Shown one piece after another: positions 1 to 8,526 of a stretch of DNA of 58,030 bases. The notes beneath the pieces were generated by a model, which worked only from the letters and a program-made list of their open reading frames with translations, searched no databases and was not told where the DNA came from. Source of the stretch: an uncultured Bacteroidales bacterium (lineage in GTDB: Bacteria > Bacteroidota > Bacteroidia > Bacteroidales > UBA932). Location of the stretch: the NCBI GenBank assembly GCA_947167015.1, contig CAMVGM010000009.1, positions 1 through 58,030 of the forward strand, given 5' to 3'. Position numbers and translations under genes: made by a program. How positions within the stretch are numbered: the first letter of the stretch is position 1; each line of letters opens with the position of its first letter.

Positions 1-2
1 TC

Positions 3-137
3 TTCTCCAAGGATGGCGACGCCATCTGGCAGTGCTCCAACTGCGGCCACATCGTGGTCGGGAAGCAGGCGCCCGAGATCTGCCCGGTCTGCCAGCATCC
101 CCAGGCCTATTTCCAGGTCCTCGCGGAAAACTATTGA
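3..137 (+). CDS. Rubrerythrin, C-terminal fragment (5' end outside window)
   Basis: The open frame entering the window encodes 44 residues and a TGA stop. It has the two CxxC knuckles of a rubredoxin-like iron site (CSNCG, then CPVC) and the ending QAYFQVLAENY that is usual for rubrerythrins. Rubrerythrin is a cytoplasmic non-haem iron peroxidase that protects anaerobes from hydrogen peroxide. The di-iron ferritin-like domain must lie upstream of the window. The last 7 bases overlap the end of the convergent transporter gene. The family call is firm for the rubredoxin domain; the full architecture is inferred. Confidence 0.85.
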   Translation, partial: FSKDGDAIWQCSNCGHIVVGKQAPEICPVCQHPQAYFQVLAENY

Positions 138-1057
138 TTCCTTTTTCCTGCCAGGACGACGCCCAGCAGGATCAACGCTGAACCGATCGCCCCGGCGGGC
201 GTAAGCCGCTCGCCGAGGATGATCATGGCCGACACCAGCGTAAAGACCGGATTCAGATAGACATAGTTGGTGGCGGTGATGTTCCCGATCTTGGACATGG
301 CCAGGTTCCAGGCCACGAAGCAGGCGAGGGAGGCGACCAGTCCCAGGAACAGGAGGTTGCCCCAGACCACGGGCTCGGCGAAAAGGGACAGCGGGGCGAA
401 GCCGCGGCCGAGCAGGAAGGGCAGGATGGTCAGCAGGCCGTAGGCGAACACTTTCCGCGTCGCGAACACGGCCCCGTACTCCTCCGTCATTTTCCCCATG
501 AACAGGCTGTAGAGCGCCCAGCAGAGGGCGGCGCCGAGAGCCAGGAGGTCGCCGCGCAGGGACACCTGCACCCGGGAACCGTCGAAAAGCATCAGCGCCA
601 TACCGGCCAGCGCGAGCGCGGTGCCCGCGAAGAGCAGCCAGCCGGAGCCCACGCGCTCCAGCGCGGCGGCGAAACGGTCCTGGCGGAAGCGCCTGTACAG
701 CAGACCCAGCAGGATGGTGAACAGCGGAGCCACGCACACCAGGAAAGCCACGTTGCTCGCCTGCGTGTACGCCAGCGCCGTATTCTCCGTCAGGAAATAG
801 AACGACCCGCCGGTCACGCCCAGGAAGACGAACAGCAGTTCATCCTGCCAGTTCCGGCTCCATAGCTTTTCCTTGCGTTTCTGCACCAGCGATAAACCCC
901 AGATGCCCAGGTAGGCGAGCGAGAAGCGTATGGTAAAGATTTCCGCCGGGTCAAGCCCGGCAGAAATCAGGGTTTTCGTGCTGACGAAGGTCACGCCCCA
1001 GACCGCCACGACGGCCAGGGCAAGCAGGTGATACAGAAAGAGTTTCGACCGGGCCAC
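131..1057 (-). CDS. EamA/DMT-superfamily transporter, last gene of the arginine operon
   Basis: A 308-residue, very hydrophobic protein with about ten predicted membrane segments arranged as two EamA repeats. The first repeat begins HLLALAVVAVWGVTFVSTK and the second around GDLLALGAALCWALYSLFMGK. The C-terminal helix ends in a basic KRNQ tail. EamA proteins of this size usually export amino acids or other metabolites across the inner membrane; the substrate cannot be read from the sequence. The start lies 12 bases after the carB stop on the same strand, so it is probably co-transcribed with the arginine genes. That context makes an amino-acid-related cargo plausible but does not prove it. Confidence 0.85.
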   Translation of the reverse strand: MARSKLFLYHLLALAVVAVWGVTFVSTKTLISAGLDPAEIFTIRFSLAYLGIWGLSLVQKRKEKLWSRNWQDELLFVFLGVTGGSFYFLTENTALAYTQASNVAFLVCVAPLFTILLGLLYRRFRQDRFAAALERVGSGWLLFAGTALALAGMALMLFDGSRVQVSLRGDLLALGAALCWALYSLFMGKMTEEYGAVFATRKVFAYGLLTILPFLLGRGFAPLSLFAEPVVWGNLLFLGLVASLACFVAWNLAMSKIGNITATNYVYLNPVFTLVSAMIILGERLTPAGAIGSALILLGVVLAGKRNQ

Positions 1058-1069
1058 GGCGGCAGACGG

Positions 1070-4000
1070 CTAATACTCGTCCCAGCTCTTGATCGAGATG
1101 GCATCCTGCGGCACCTTGCAGAAGGCGCGGATGTAGGCCGTCGCCAGCCGGCTGTTCGTAATCAGCGGCACGTTGAAATCGATGGCCGCCCGACGCATCT
1201 GGTAGCCGTTGCTCAACTCCCTGCGCGTGAAATTCTTCGGGATGTTCACGACCAGTTCCACCTTGTGCTGCCGGATCAGGTCCAGCGCCGCGGGCACGCC
1301 CTCCACCTCCTCGTTCGGCCACGAAACCTGCAGCGCCGGCACCCCGTTCTCATTCAGGTAGCGGCAGGTGCCGCCGGTCGCGTAGATCGTGTACTTCTTC
1401 TCGGCCAGCAACTGGCAGGCGCGCAGCAGGTCCGCCTTCTGGAGCGGATTGCCCGAAGAGATGAGGATGGACTTCTGCGGGATGCGGTGGCCCACCGACA
1501 GCATGGACTTCAACAGCGCCTCGTCCAGGTTGTCGCCGATGCAGCCCACCTCGCCGGTAGAGGCCATGTCCACGCCTAGCACAGGGTCCGCCTTGCCCAG
1601 ACGGGCGAAGGAGAACTGCGAGCACTTGATGCCCACGTAGTCCAGCTCGAAGGGATCGATGTCGATCTTCTCCGGCCGCTGCCCGAGCATACAGCGCGTG
1701 GCCAGGTCGATGAAGTTGACTTTCAGGACTTTGGATACGAACGGGAAGCTGCGCGAAGCACGCAGGTTGCACTCGATCACCTTGATGTAGTTGTCGGTCG
1801 CGAGGAACTGGATGTTGAACGGACCGGTGATGTGCAGCTCCGCGGCGATGGCCGCCGTGGTCTTGCGTATCTTCGCGGCGGTGATGCCGTAGATCTTCTG
1901 CGGCGGGAACTGGATCGTGGCGTCGCCCGAGTGCACGCCGGCGAACTCGATGTGTTCCGAGATGGCATAGGCGATCACCTTGCCGCCGTCGGCCACGGCG
2001 TCGCACTCCAGCTCCTTGCAGCGCTGCATGAAGGAACTGATGACCACCGGATGCTCCTCGGAGACCTCCACGGCCATGTCCAGGAAGATCCGCATGTCCT
2101 CCTTGCTGTAGCAGACGTTCATCGCGGCGCCGGACAGCACGTAGGACGGCCGCACCAACACCGGGAAGCCCACCTCGTCCACGAAGCGGTCCACATCCTC
2201 CATCGTGGTCAGTTCGCTCCAGCGCGGCTGGTCGATGCCCAGCTTGTCCACGATCTGCGAGAACTTGTTGCGGTCCTCCGCGCGGTCGATGTCGTGCGCG
2301 GTGGTGCCGAGGATATGGATGCCGGCCCGCATCAGAGGCACGGCCAGGTTGTTCGGAATCTGTCCGCCCACGCTCACGATCACCCCGTAAGGCTTCTCCA
2401 GCCCGCAGATCTCCATCACCGTCTCGAAGCTCAGCTCGTCGAAATACAGCCGGTCGCAGACATCGTAGTCGGTGGAGACGGTCTCGGGGTTGTAGTTGAT
2501 CATGATGGCCTTGTAGCCGCTCTCGCGCAGCGTCTTCAGGGCGTTCACGCCGCACCAGTCGAACTCCACGCTGCTGCCGATGCGGTAGGCGCCGGACCCC
2601 AGCACGATCACGGTATTGGAACCGTCCTCGAAGCTGATGTCGTCCACCTCGCCGTTATAGGTCAAGTAGAGGTAATTGGTCGAGGAAGGGAACTCCGCGG
2701 CCAGGGTGTCGATCTGTTTCACGTACGGGCGCAGGCCCAGGAAAGCGCGGTACTCGCGCACCTTGGACTCCGGCACGCCCAGCACGCGGGCGATCTGGAT
2801 GTCCGAAAAGCCTTGGCACTTGGCCTTGCGCAGCAGGTCCAGGCCGATGTCGGTCAGGGACTTGCAGGATTCAAGCTCTTGGTAAGTCTTCTCGATATTG
2901 TCCAGCTTGTCCAGGAACCAGCGGTCGATCTTGGTCAGTTCATAGATGCGGTCCGCCGTATAACCCGCCTCGAAAGCGGCAGCGACGGCGAAGATGCGCA
3001 TATCCGTCGGATGGCGCAGCGCATCGTCCAGGTCCTCTTTCTTGAACGGCTTGTTGCACACGAAACCGTTGGCGCCCTGGCCGATCATTCGCAGGCCCTT
3101 CTGCATCGCTTCCTCGAAGGTGCGGCCGATGGCCATCACCTCGCCGACGCTCTTCATGCTGGAGCCGATCTCGCGCGAGACGCCCTTGAATTTGTTGAGG
3201 TCCCAGCGGGGGATCTTCACCACCACGTAATCCAGGGCCGGCTCGAAGAAAGCGGGCGTAGTCTTGGTCACGGTGTTCTTGAGTTCGTGCAGGCCGTAGC
3301 CCAGGCCGAGCTTGGCGGCGATGAAGGCGAGGGGATAGCCCGTGGCCTTGGAGGCCAGGGCGGAAGAACGGCTCAGGCGGGCGTTGATCTCGATCACGCG
3401 ATAGTCCTCGCCGTCCGGGCTGAAGGCATACTGGATGTTGCATTCGCCCACGATGCCGATGTGCCGCACGATCTCGATCGCCTTCTTGCGGAGGAAGTTG
3501 CACTCGTCGTTGGTAAGCGTCTGGCAGGGGGCGACCACGATGCTCTCGCCGGTATGGATGCCGAGCGGGTCGAAGTTCTCCATGTTACAGACGCAGATGC
3601 AGTTGTCGAAGCGGTCGCGCATCACCTCGAACTCGATTTCCTTCCAGCCGCGCAGCGACTTCTCCACCAGGACCTGGGGAGAGAAGGAGAAGGACTTGCG
3701 CGCCATGGCCTCGAGTTCATCCTCGTTCTCGCAGAAGCCGGAGCCGAGTCCGCCGAGGGCGTACGCGGCGCGCAGGATGACCGGATAGCCCACCTCGCGG
3801 GCGGCGGCACGCGCCTCCTCGATATTGGCCGCGGCGTGGGACTTGATCGTCTTGACGTTGATCTCGTCCAGCCGCTCCACGAACAGCTCGCGGTCTTCCG
3901 TGTCGATGATGGCCTGGACCGGGGTGCCGAGCACCTGGACGCCGTACTTCTCGAGCACGCCGCTCTTGAACAGTTCCACGCCGCAGTTCAGGGCCGTCTG

Positions 4001-4273
4001 GCCGCCGAACGAGAGCAGGATGCCCTGCGGACGCTCTTTCTTGATGACCTTCTCCACGAAGAAGGGGGTCACGGGCAGGAAATACACCTTGTCGGCCACG
4101 CCTTCGGAGGTCTGCACGGTGGCGATGTTGGGATTCATCAGCACGGTGCTGATGCCCTCCTCGCGGAGGGCCTTGAGGGCCTGGGAGCCGCTGTAGTCGA
4201 ATTCGCCGGCTTCGCCGATCTTGAGGGCGCCCGATCCGAGCACCAGGACTTTCTTTATGTTGGAGTCGATCAT
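1070..4273 (-). CDS. carB: Carbamoyl-phosphate synthase large subunit
   Basis: A 1067-residue protein, the usual length for CarB. Two homologous ATP-grasp halves are visible, beginning KKVLVLGSGALKIGEAGEFD and, near residue 560, NTVIVLGSGAYRIGSSVEFD. A C-terminal MGS-like allosteric domain follows (KKYTIYATGGTCRYL). The enzyme makes carbamoyl phosphate from ammonia, bicarbonate and two ATP, taking ammonia from CarA. Carbamoyl phosphate feeds ArgF' in this same operon as well as pyrimidine synthesis. The start ATG overlaps the carA stop by 4 bases, indicating translational coupling and matched synthesis of the two subunits. Confidence 0.97.
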   Translation of the reverse strand: MIDSNIKKVLVLGSGALKIGEAGEFDYSGSQALKALREEGISTVLMNPNIATVQTSEGVADKVYFLPVTPFFVEKVIKKERPQGILLSFGGQTALNCGVELFKSGVLEKYGVQVLGTPVQAIIDTEDRELFVERLDEINVKTIKSHAAANIEEARAAAREVGYPVILRAAYALGGLGSGFCENEDELEAMARKSFSFSPQVLVEKSLRGWKEIEFEVMRDRFDNCICVCNMENFDPLGIHTGESIVVAPCQTLTNDECNFLRKKAIEIVRHIGIVGECNIQYAFSPDGEDYRVIEINARLSRSSALASKATGYPLAFIAAKLGLGYGLHELKNTVTKTTPAFFEPALDYVVVKIPRWDLNKFKGVSREIGSSMKSVGEVMAIGRTFEEAMQKGLRMIGQGANGFVCNKPFKKEDLDDALRHPTDMRIFAVAAAFEAGYTADRIYELTKIDRWFLDKLDNIEKTYQELESCKSLTDIGLDLLRKAKCQGFSDIQIARVLGVPESKVREYRAFLGLRPYVKQIDTLAAEFPSSTNYLYLTYNGEVDDISFEDGSNTVIVLGSGAYRIGSSVEFDWCGVNALKTLRESGYKAIMINYNPETVSTDYDVCDRLYFDELSFETVMEICGLEKPYGVIVSVGGQIPNNLAVPLMRAGIHILGTTAHDIDRAEDRNKFSQIVDKLGIDQPRWSELTTMEDVDRFVDEVGFPVLVRPSYVLSGAAMNVCYSKEDMRIFLDMAVEVSEEHPVVISSFMQRCKELECDAVADGGKVIAYAISEHIEFAGVHSGDATIQFPPQKIYGITAAKIRKTTAAIAAELHITGPFNIQFLATDNYIKVIECNLRASRSFPFVSKVLKVNFIDLATRCMLGQRPEKIDIDPFELDYVGIKCSQFSFARLGKADPVLGVDMASTGEVGCIGDNLDEALLKSMLSVGHRIPQKSILISSGNPLQKADLLRACQLLAEKKYTIYATGGTCRYLNENGVPALQVSWPNEEVEGVPAALDLIRQHKVELVVNIPKNFTRRELSNGYQMRRAAIDFNVPLITNSRLATAYIRAFCKVPQDAISIKSWDEY

Positions 4274-5346
4274 AACTTGGAAATAAAATCGTCAAAGATG
4301 AATTCGGTATCTTCCGGGCCGCTGGAGGCTTCCGGATGGAACTGGGCCGAGAAATATGGCTTGGTCTTGTGCCGTATGCCCTCGTTGGTGCCGTCGTTCA
4401 TGTTGATGAAGTAGGGCTCCCAGTCGGCGGGCAGGGTGGCGTCGTCCACGGCGAACCCGTGGTTCTGGGCGGTGATATAGCACTTGTCGGTGCCGCACTG
4501 GCGCACCGGCTGGTTGTGGGAACGGTGGCCGTATTTCAATTTATAGGTCTTGGCGCCGACGGCGAGGCCGAGCAGCTGGTTGCCCATGCAGATGCCGCAG
4601 ATGGGCTTGCCGGTCTCCATCGCCTTGCGGACGTGTTCCACCGTCACCTGGCAGTGCATCGGATCGCCCGGCCCGTTGGAGAGGAACAGGCCGTCCCACT
4701 CCAGCTGGTTGAAATCGTAATCCCAGGGCACGCGGATGACTTCCACCCCGCGGATCACCAGGTTGCGCAGGATCTGGTGCTTCACGCCACAGTCCACGAG
4801 CACGACCTTCTTGTCGCCCTTTCCGTACCGGATGATCTCCTTGCAGCTGACCAGCGCAGCCTGATTGTCCAGGTGCGGGTCCGGCACGTCGAACGGGCTC
4901 TCATCGTCGGCGGGGACGATCTTTCCGAGCATCGTTCCTTCCTCGCGCAGGATCTGGGTCAGCAGGCGCGTGTCGATGCCGCAGATGCCGGGAATCTTCT
5001 GTTCCGCCATCCAGTCGCCGAGGCTCTGGACAGCGTCCCAGTGACTGTAGTTCTCGCTGTAATCGGTCACGACGAGGCCGCGGATCCAGATTTTCTCGGA
5101 CTCGAAACTCTTGATGATTCCGTAAGCATCCACTTCCATCGGCGGGATGCCGTAGTTGCCCAGGATCGGATAGGTCAGGCAGAGGATCTGGCCCGAAAAA
5201 GACGGATCCGTGAGGCTCTCCGTGTAACCGACCATCGCCGTGGAGAAGACCACCTCTCCGTCGCAAGGACCGTCATAGCCGAATCCCCAGCCTACCATCG
5301 TGCGTCCGTTCTGCAGGACGAGTTTCACTTTTTTGCGTGTTGCCAT
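4270..5346 (-). CDS. carA: Carbamoyl-phosphate synthase small (glutaminase) subunit
   Basis: A 358-residue protein with the CarA N-terminal domain (MVGYTESLTDPSF) and a C-terminal class I glutamine amidotransferase domain. The nucleophile is Cys253 in GICMGNQLLG, and the remaining triad residues are His337 and Glu339 in FHPEASSGPED. It hydrolyses glutamine and channels ammonia to CarB. It starts 18 bases after the argH stop and ends in a 4-base overlap with carB. Placement inside the arginine operon suggests that this carAB pair is co-expressed with arginine synthesis. Confidence 0.97.
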   Translation of the reverse strand: MATRKKVKLVLQNGRTMVGWGFGYDGPCDGEVVFSTAMVGYTESLTDPSFSGQILCLTYPILGNYGIPPMEVDAYGIIKSFESEKIWIRGLVVTDYSENYSHWDAVQSLGDWMAEQKIPGICGIDTRLLTQILREEGTMLGKIVPADDESPFDVPDPHLDNQAALVSCKEIIRYGKGDKKVVLVDCGVKHQILRNLVIRGVEVIRVPWDYDFNQLEWDGLFLSNGPGDPMHCQVTVEHVRKAMETGKPICGICMGNQLLGLAVGAKTYKLKYGHRSHNQPVRQCGTDKCYITAQNHGFAVDDATLPADWEPYFINMNDGTNEGIRHKTKPYFSAQFHPEASSGPEDTEFIFDDFISKL

Positions 5347-5364
5347 CTTATATTACTGTATTAC

Positions 5365-6684
5365 TCATTTCCAGTCGGATGCCGCATCCATCAGGGCGGC
5401 GATCTTGTCGTTGCACAGATTCCCCAGGCTGCCGATGTGCGTGTGCTTCAGCCCGGACGCCTTCAGCCCGGCAGGGTCCGCGCCGGCATAGCTGAAGCGC
5501 CCTTCGTTCACCTCCACGCCCACCTGGCGGTAGGCGTCGCGGAACGGCGTGCCGGCGAGCGTACGCCGGTTCACCTCTTCCACCGTGAAGAGATAGTCAT
5601 ACAAGGGGTTGTCGAGGATATGCTCGTTCACCTCGATATGGGCGAGCATGTAATCCGCCATCCGCAGGCAGTCGTGCATCATCTCCAGGGCGGGGAAGAG
5701 AATGTCCTTCAGCAGCTGCCAGTCTCGGTGGTAGCCGTGCGGCATGTTGCTGCACAGCAGCGCGATCTCGTTCTCGCAGGAGAGAATCTGGTTGCACCTT
5801 CCGCGCAGGATCTCCCACACGTCGGGATTCTTCTTGTGCGGCATGATGCTGGAGCCCGTGGTCAGTTCGTCCGGGAAATGGATGAAGCCGAAATTCGGGC
5901 ACATATACATGCAGCAGTCAGCCGCGAACTTATTGAGTGTCAGCGCGATGCCGCCAAGGGCGGAAGCCACGGCACGTTCGCACCTGCCCCGCTGCATCTG
6001 GGCGGCCACGCTGTTATAGACGGGGGAGGCGAATCCCAGCAGCTCCGTCGTCATCTGCCGGTCCAGGGGGAAGGAACTGCCGTAACCGGCGGCCGAACCC
6101 AGCGGGTTGCGGTCCACCGTGCGGAACACCCCGCCCAGCACGTTCATGTCGTCCACGAGCGCCTCGGCGTAAGCGCCGAACCAGAGCCCGAAGGAGGAAG
6201 GCATCGCCACCTGCGTGTGCGTATAGCCCGGCAGCAGCACCTCCTTGTAGCGCTCGCTCAGCGCCTGCAGGGTACGGAACAGCGTCAGCACCTCCTCACG
6301 GACGGCGAGCAGTTCGTCCTTCAGGAAGAGTTTGATGTCCACGAGGACCTGGTCGTTGCGGGAGCGTCCGGAATGGATCTTGCCGCCAAGTTCGCCGAGT
6401 TCGCGCGTCAGCAGGAGTTCCACCTGCGAGTGGATGTCTTCGACATCGTCCTCCAGCCGGAAGTCTCCCGCCTCTATGCGCTCCGCGATGCGGGCGAGGG
6501 CGGCGTCCAGCGTCGCGCGTTCGTCCGCCGCCAGCAATCCGATGCTCTCCAGCATCCGGATGTGCGCCCGGGAACCCATCACGTCGTAACGGGCCAGCCG
6601 GAGGTCCAGTACCCGGTCGTTCCCGACCGTGAAACGCTCGACGGCTTCTGTCGCGGAAGTTCCCTTATTCCAGAGTGTTGCCAT
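5365..6684 (-). CDS. argH: Argininosuccinate lyase
   Basis: A 439-residue lyase of the fumarase/aspartase superfamily. The signature loop GSSIMPHKKNPD carries the catalytic serine, and SGRSRNDQV is the usual ArgH substrate motif. It cleaves argininosuccinate to arginine and fumarate, the last step of the pathway. I chose the ATG that gives MATLWNKGTSATE, as in Bacteroidota homologues I recall; an in-frame ATG 12 bases upstream (MRSF) is the alternative. The gene overlaps the end of argE by 20 bases. Confidence 0.96.
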   Translation of the reverse strand: MATLWNKGTSATEAVERFTVGNDRVLDLRLARYDVMGSRAHIRMLESIGLLAADERATLDAALARIAERIEAGDFRLEDDVEDIHSQVELLLTRELGELGGKIHSGRSRNDQVLVDIKLFLKDELLAVREEVLTLFRTLQALSERYKEVLLPGYTHTQVAMPSSFGLWFGAYAEALVDDMNVLGGVFRTVDRNPLGSAAGYGSSFPLDRQMTTELLGFASPVYNSVAAQMQRGRCERAVASALGGIALTLNKFAADCCMYMCPNFGFIHFPDELTTGSSIMPHKKNPDVWEILRGRCNQILSCENEIALLCSNMPHGYHRDWQLLKDILFPALEMMHDCLRMADYMLAHIEVNEHILDNPLYDYLFTVEEVNRRTLAGTPFRDAYRQVGVEVNEGRFSYAGADPAGLKASGLKHTHIGSLGNLCNDKIAALMDAASDWK

Positions 6685-7750
6685 AAAACTTCTCAATAAA
6701 AGCTATATATCCGTCAATGCCTTGCGCGATCTCGCGCGCCAGGATGAATTCGTCCGCCTTGTGGGAGCGGCAGGACTCCCCGGGCCCCATCTTGAGCGCA
6801 TCGCAGGGGATGCGCATCCAGTCGGACGTGGTGGGGGAGGAAAAGGTCTCGAGGCCGAGTGCTTCGGCCGTCCGCAGCAGGGGAGAGCCGGCCGCCGTGG
6901 CGGACGAGCGGTTCGCGAGATTGCGGGCCGTCAGCGTGCTGCGGCAGAGCGCCTGCAGTTCCGAGAGGATCTCTTCGTTCCGGTAGCGGTCCGTCGGACG
7001 GATGTCCACCACGAAACGGCAGCGGTCGGGGATTACGTTGTGCGCCTGCCCGGCGGAGATCTGCGTCACGTTCAGGTGCACTTCGCCCATCCGCTCCGAG
7101 ATGCGGTCGAAACGGTGGGCGCGCAGGGCGGCGATATCGTCCAGGGCGATATAGAGGGCGTTCACGCCCTCGCCGCGGGCCGCGTGCCCGCTGACGCCCT
7201 GCGCCTCTCCGTCCAGCACCAGCAGCCCCCGCTCGCTCGTGGCGGCGCGCATGCCCGTAGGCTCGCCCACGACCACCCAGCGCGGCATCGGCCAGTCCCT
7301 GCCCAGCGGGCCCTCTTCGGAAAAAAGCCAGCGCGTGCCGTCCGGGCCGGACACCTCTTCCTCGCGGGAGAGGATCAGCAACAGGTTCACGGGCATTTCC
7401 CGTTCAAAAAAATGGCGGAATGCAGCAATCATCGACACTACACTTCCGCCATCGTCGTTGGAACCCAGCCCATAGATGATATCGGGGTCGTTGCCGGAAT
7501 CGAAAGGATCACGCGTATAGCCGTTGTTCACGGGCACCGTGTCCAGGTGGGCGTCGAGCGCGAGAGTCGGCTTGCCCGGGTCGAAGCGTCGGTTCAGCGC
7601 GAGGAGATTGCCGCGCAGTCCGCTGAACGGAATGCCCCAGGAAGAAAGGGCGGCGCCCACGCAGGCGGCAACGGCCTCCTCTTTCCCCGAAAGGGCGGGG
7701 ATGCGAACCATCTGCCGCAGCAGGGCTATGCTCTCGTCGTACAAACTCAT
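6665..7750 (-). CDS. argE: M20-family N-acyl-citrulline/ornithine deacylase (ArgE-type)
   Basis: A 361-residue M20 metallopeptidase-fold protein. Metal-binding and catalytic motifs are visible: LDAHLDTVP (His68, Asp70), GSNDDGGS (Asp99) and REEEVSGPDG (Glu130/Glu131). A dimerisation domain with GVSGHAARGEGVNAL lies in the middle. In a pathway with ArgF' acting on an acylated ornithine, the expected reaction is removal of the acyl group from N-acyl-citrulline to give citrulline for ArgG. The family alone does not separate ornithine, citrulline and diaminopimelate substrates; the operon position decides it. It has a 4-base overlap with argB upstream and a 20-base overlap with argH downstream. 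Confidence 0.9.
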   Translation of the reverse strand: MSLYDESIALLRQMVRIPALSGKEEAVAACVGAALSSWGIPFSGLRGNLLALNRRFDPGKPTLALDAHLDTVPVNNGYTRDPFDSGNDPDIIYGLGSNDDGGSVVSMIAAFRHFFEREMPVNLLLILSREEEVSGPDGTRWLFSEEGPLGRDWPMPRWVVVGEPTGMRAATSERGLLVLDGEAQGVSGHAARGEGVNALYIALDDIAALRAHRFDRISERMGEVHLNVTQISAGQAHNVIPDRCRFVVDIRPTDRYRNEEILSELQALCRSTLTARNLANRSSATAAGSPLLRTAEALGLETFSSPTTSDWMRIPCDALKMGPGESCRSHKADEFILAREIAQGIDGYIAFIEKFYGNTLE

Positions 7751-8526
7751 AGCTTCAATTCCGTTCCGCCCGGCTCCGTCAGGCCGGCGGCGCTGCGGAT
7801 GACCACTCCGGCGGCACCGTCCCGCAAGGCCCCGAACGCGTTGTCGAGCTTGGGAACCATCCCGTCGGCGACGCGTCCTTCGGCTTTCAGCCGGGCATAC
7901 GCGCCCGGGTCGAGGACGGGAATCACGCTGTCGTCGTCATTCCGGTCACAAAGTACGCCATTTTTTTCGAAACAATAAAAAAGTTTTGCACCCAAAGCGA
8001 CACAAACCGAAGCGGCCACGGTGTCTGCGTTCGTGTTCAGCAACTGGCCTGCTCCGTCGTGGTTGATGGCGCAGAGCACCGGGGTGATCCCGGCCTGCAG
8101 CAACTGCAGCAGGAACGCCCGGTTCACGCTCTCGGGCGTGACGTCGCCCACGAAACCGAAATCCACCGTCGTAACGCCGTCGGAGAGGGTTTTCGGCGGC
8201 CGGCGCCGGGCCGTGATCACCGAAGCATCGCAGCCCGCCAGGCCGATGGCATTGCAGCCGCAGGCCTGCAGCCGGGCGACGATGTCCTTGTTGCACCAGC
8301 CGGCATAGACCATCGTCACGACCTCGAGCGTCTGCGCGTCGGTGACGCGGCGCCCCTCGATCTTGACGGGTTCCTGCCCGAGGGCCTTCTGCACCTGGCT
8401 CGCGCGGACGCCGCCGCCGTGCACGAGGACTTTCGGCCCCTGGAGCGCGGCGAATTCGTGGCAGAAACGGTCCAGCGCCACTGGATCGTCCACCACGTTG
8501 CCTCCGACTTTGTACAGGCTGATCAT
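7747..8526 (-). CDS. argB: N-acyl-glutamate kinase (acetyl- or succinyl-glutamate)
   Basis: A 259-residue amino-acid kinase. The nucleotide-binding N-terminus reads MISLYKVGGNVVDD, followed by VLVHGGGVRASQ and the C-terminal ADGMVPKLDNAF. It phosphorylates the gamma-carboxyl of N-acylglutamate, the second step of the pathway. The frame is open upstream for 83 more codons, but that part lies over argF' and looks like shadow sequence. The chosen ATG overlaps the argF' stop as ATGA. Given the serine at the specificity position of the neighbouring ArgF', the likely substrate is N-succinylglutamate, as reported for Bacteroides; this is inference. Confidence 0.93.
   Translation of the reverse strand: MISLYKVGGNVVDDPVALDRFCHEFAALQGPKVLVHGGGVRASQVQKALGQEPVKIEGRRVTDAQTLEVVTMVYAGWCNKDIVARLQACGCNAIGLAGCDASVITARRRPPKTLSDGVTTVDFGFVGDVTPESVNRAFLLQLLQAGITPVLCAINHDGAGQLLNTNADTVAASVCVALGAKLFYCFEKNGVLCDRNDDDSVIPVLDPGAYARLKAEGRVADGMVPKLDNAFGALRDGAAGVVIRSAAGLTEPGGTELKL

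Noticed and set aside
1832..4414. 860-codon open frame on the + strand opposite carB and carA
   Set aside because: It is antisense to two unmistakable genes. Its protein is rich in His, Val, Ala and Asp, as expected for the reverse frame of GC-rich coding DNA, and has no recognisable domain.
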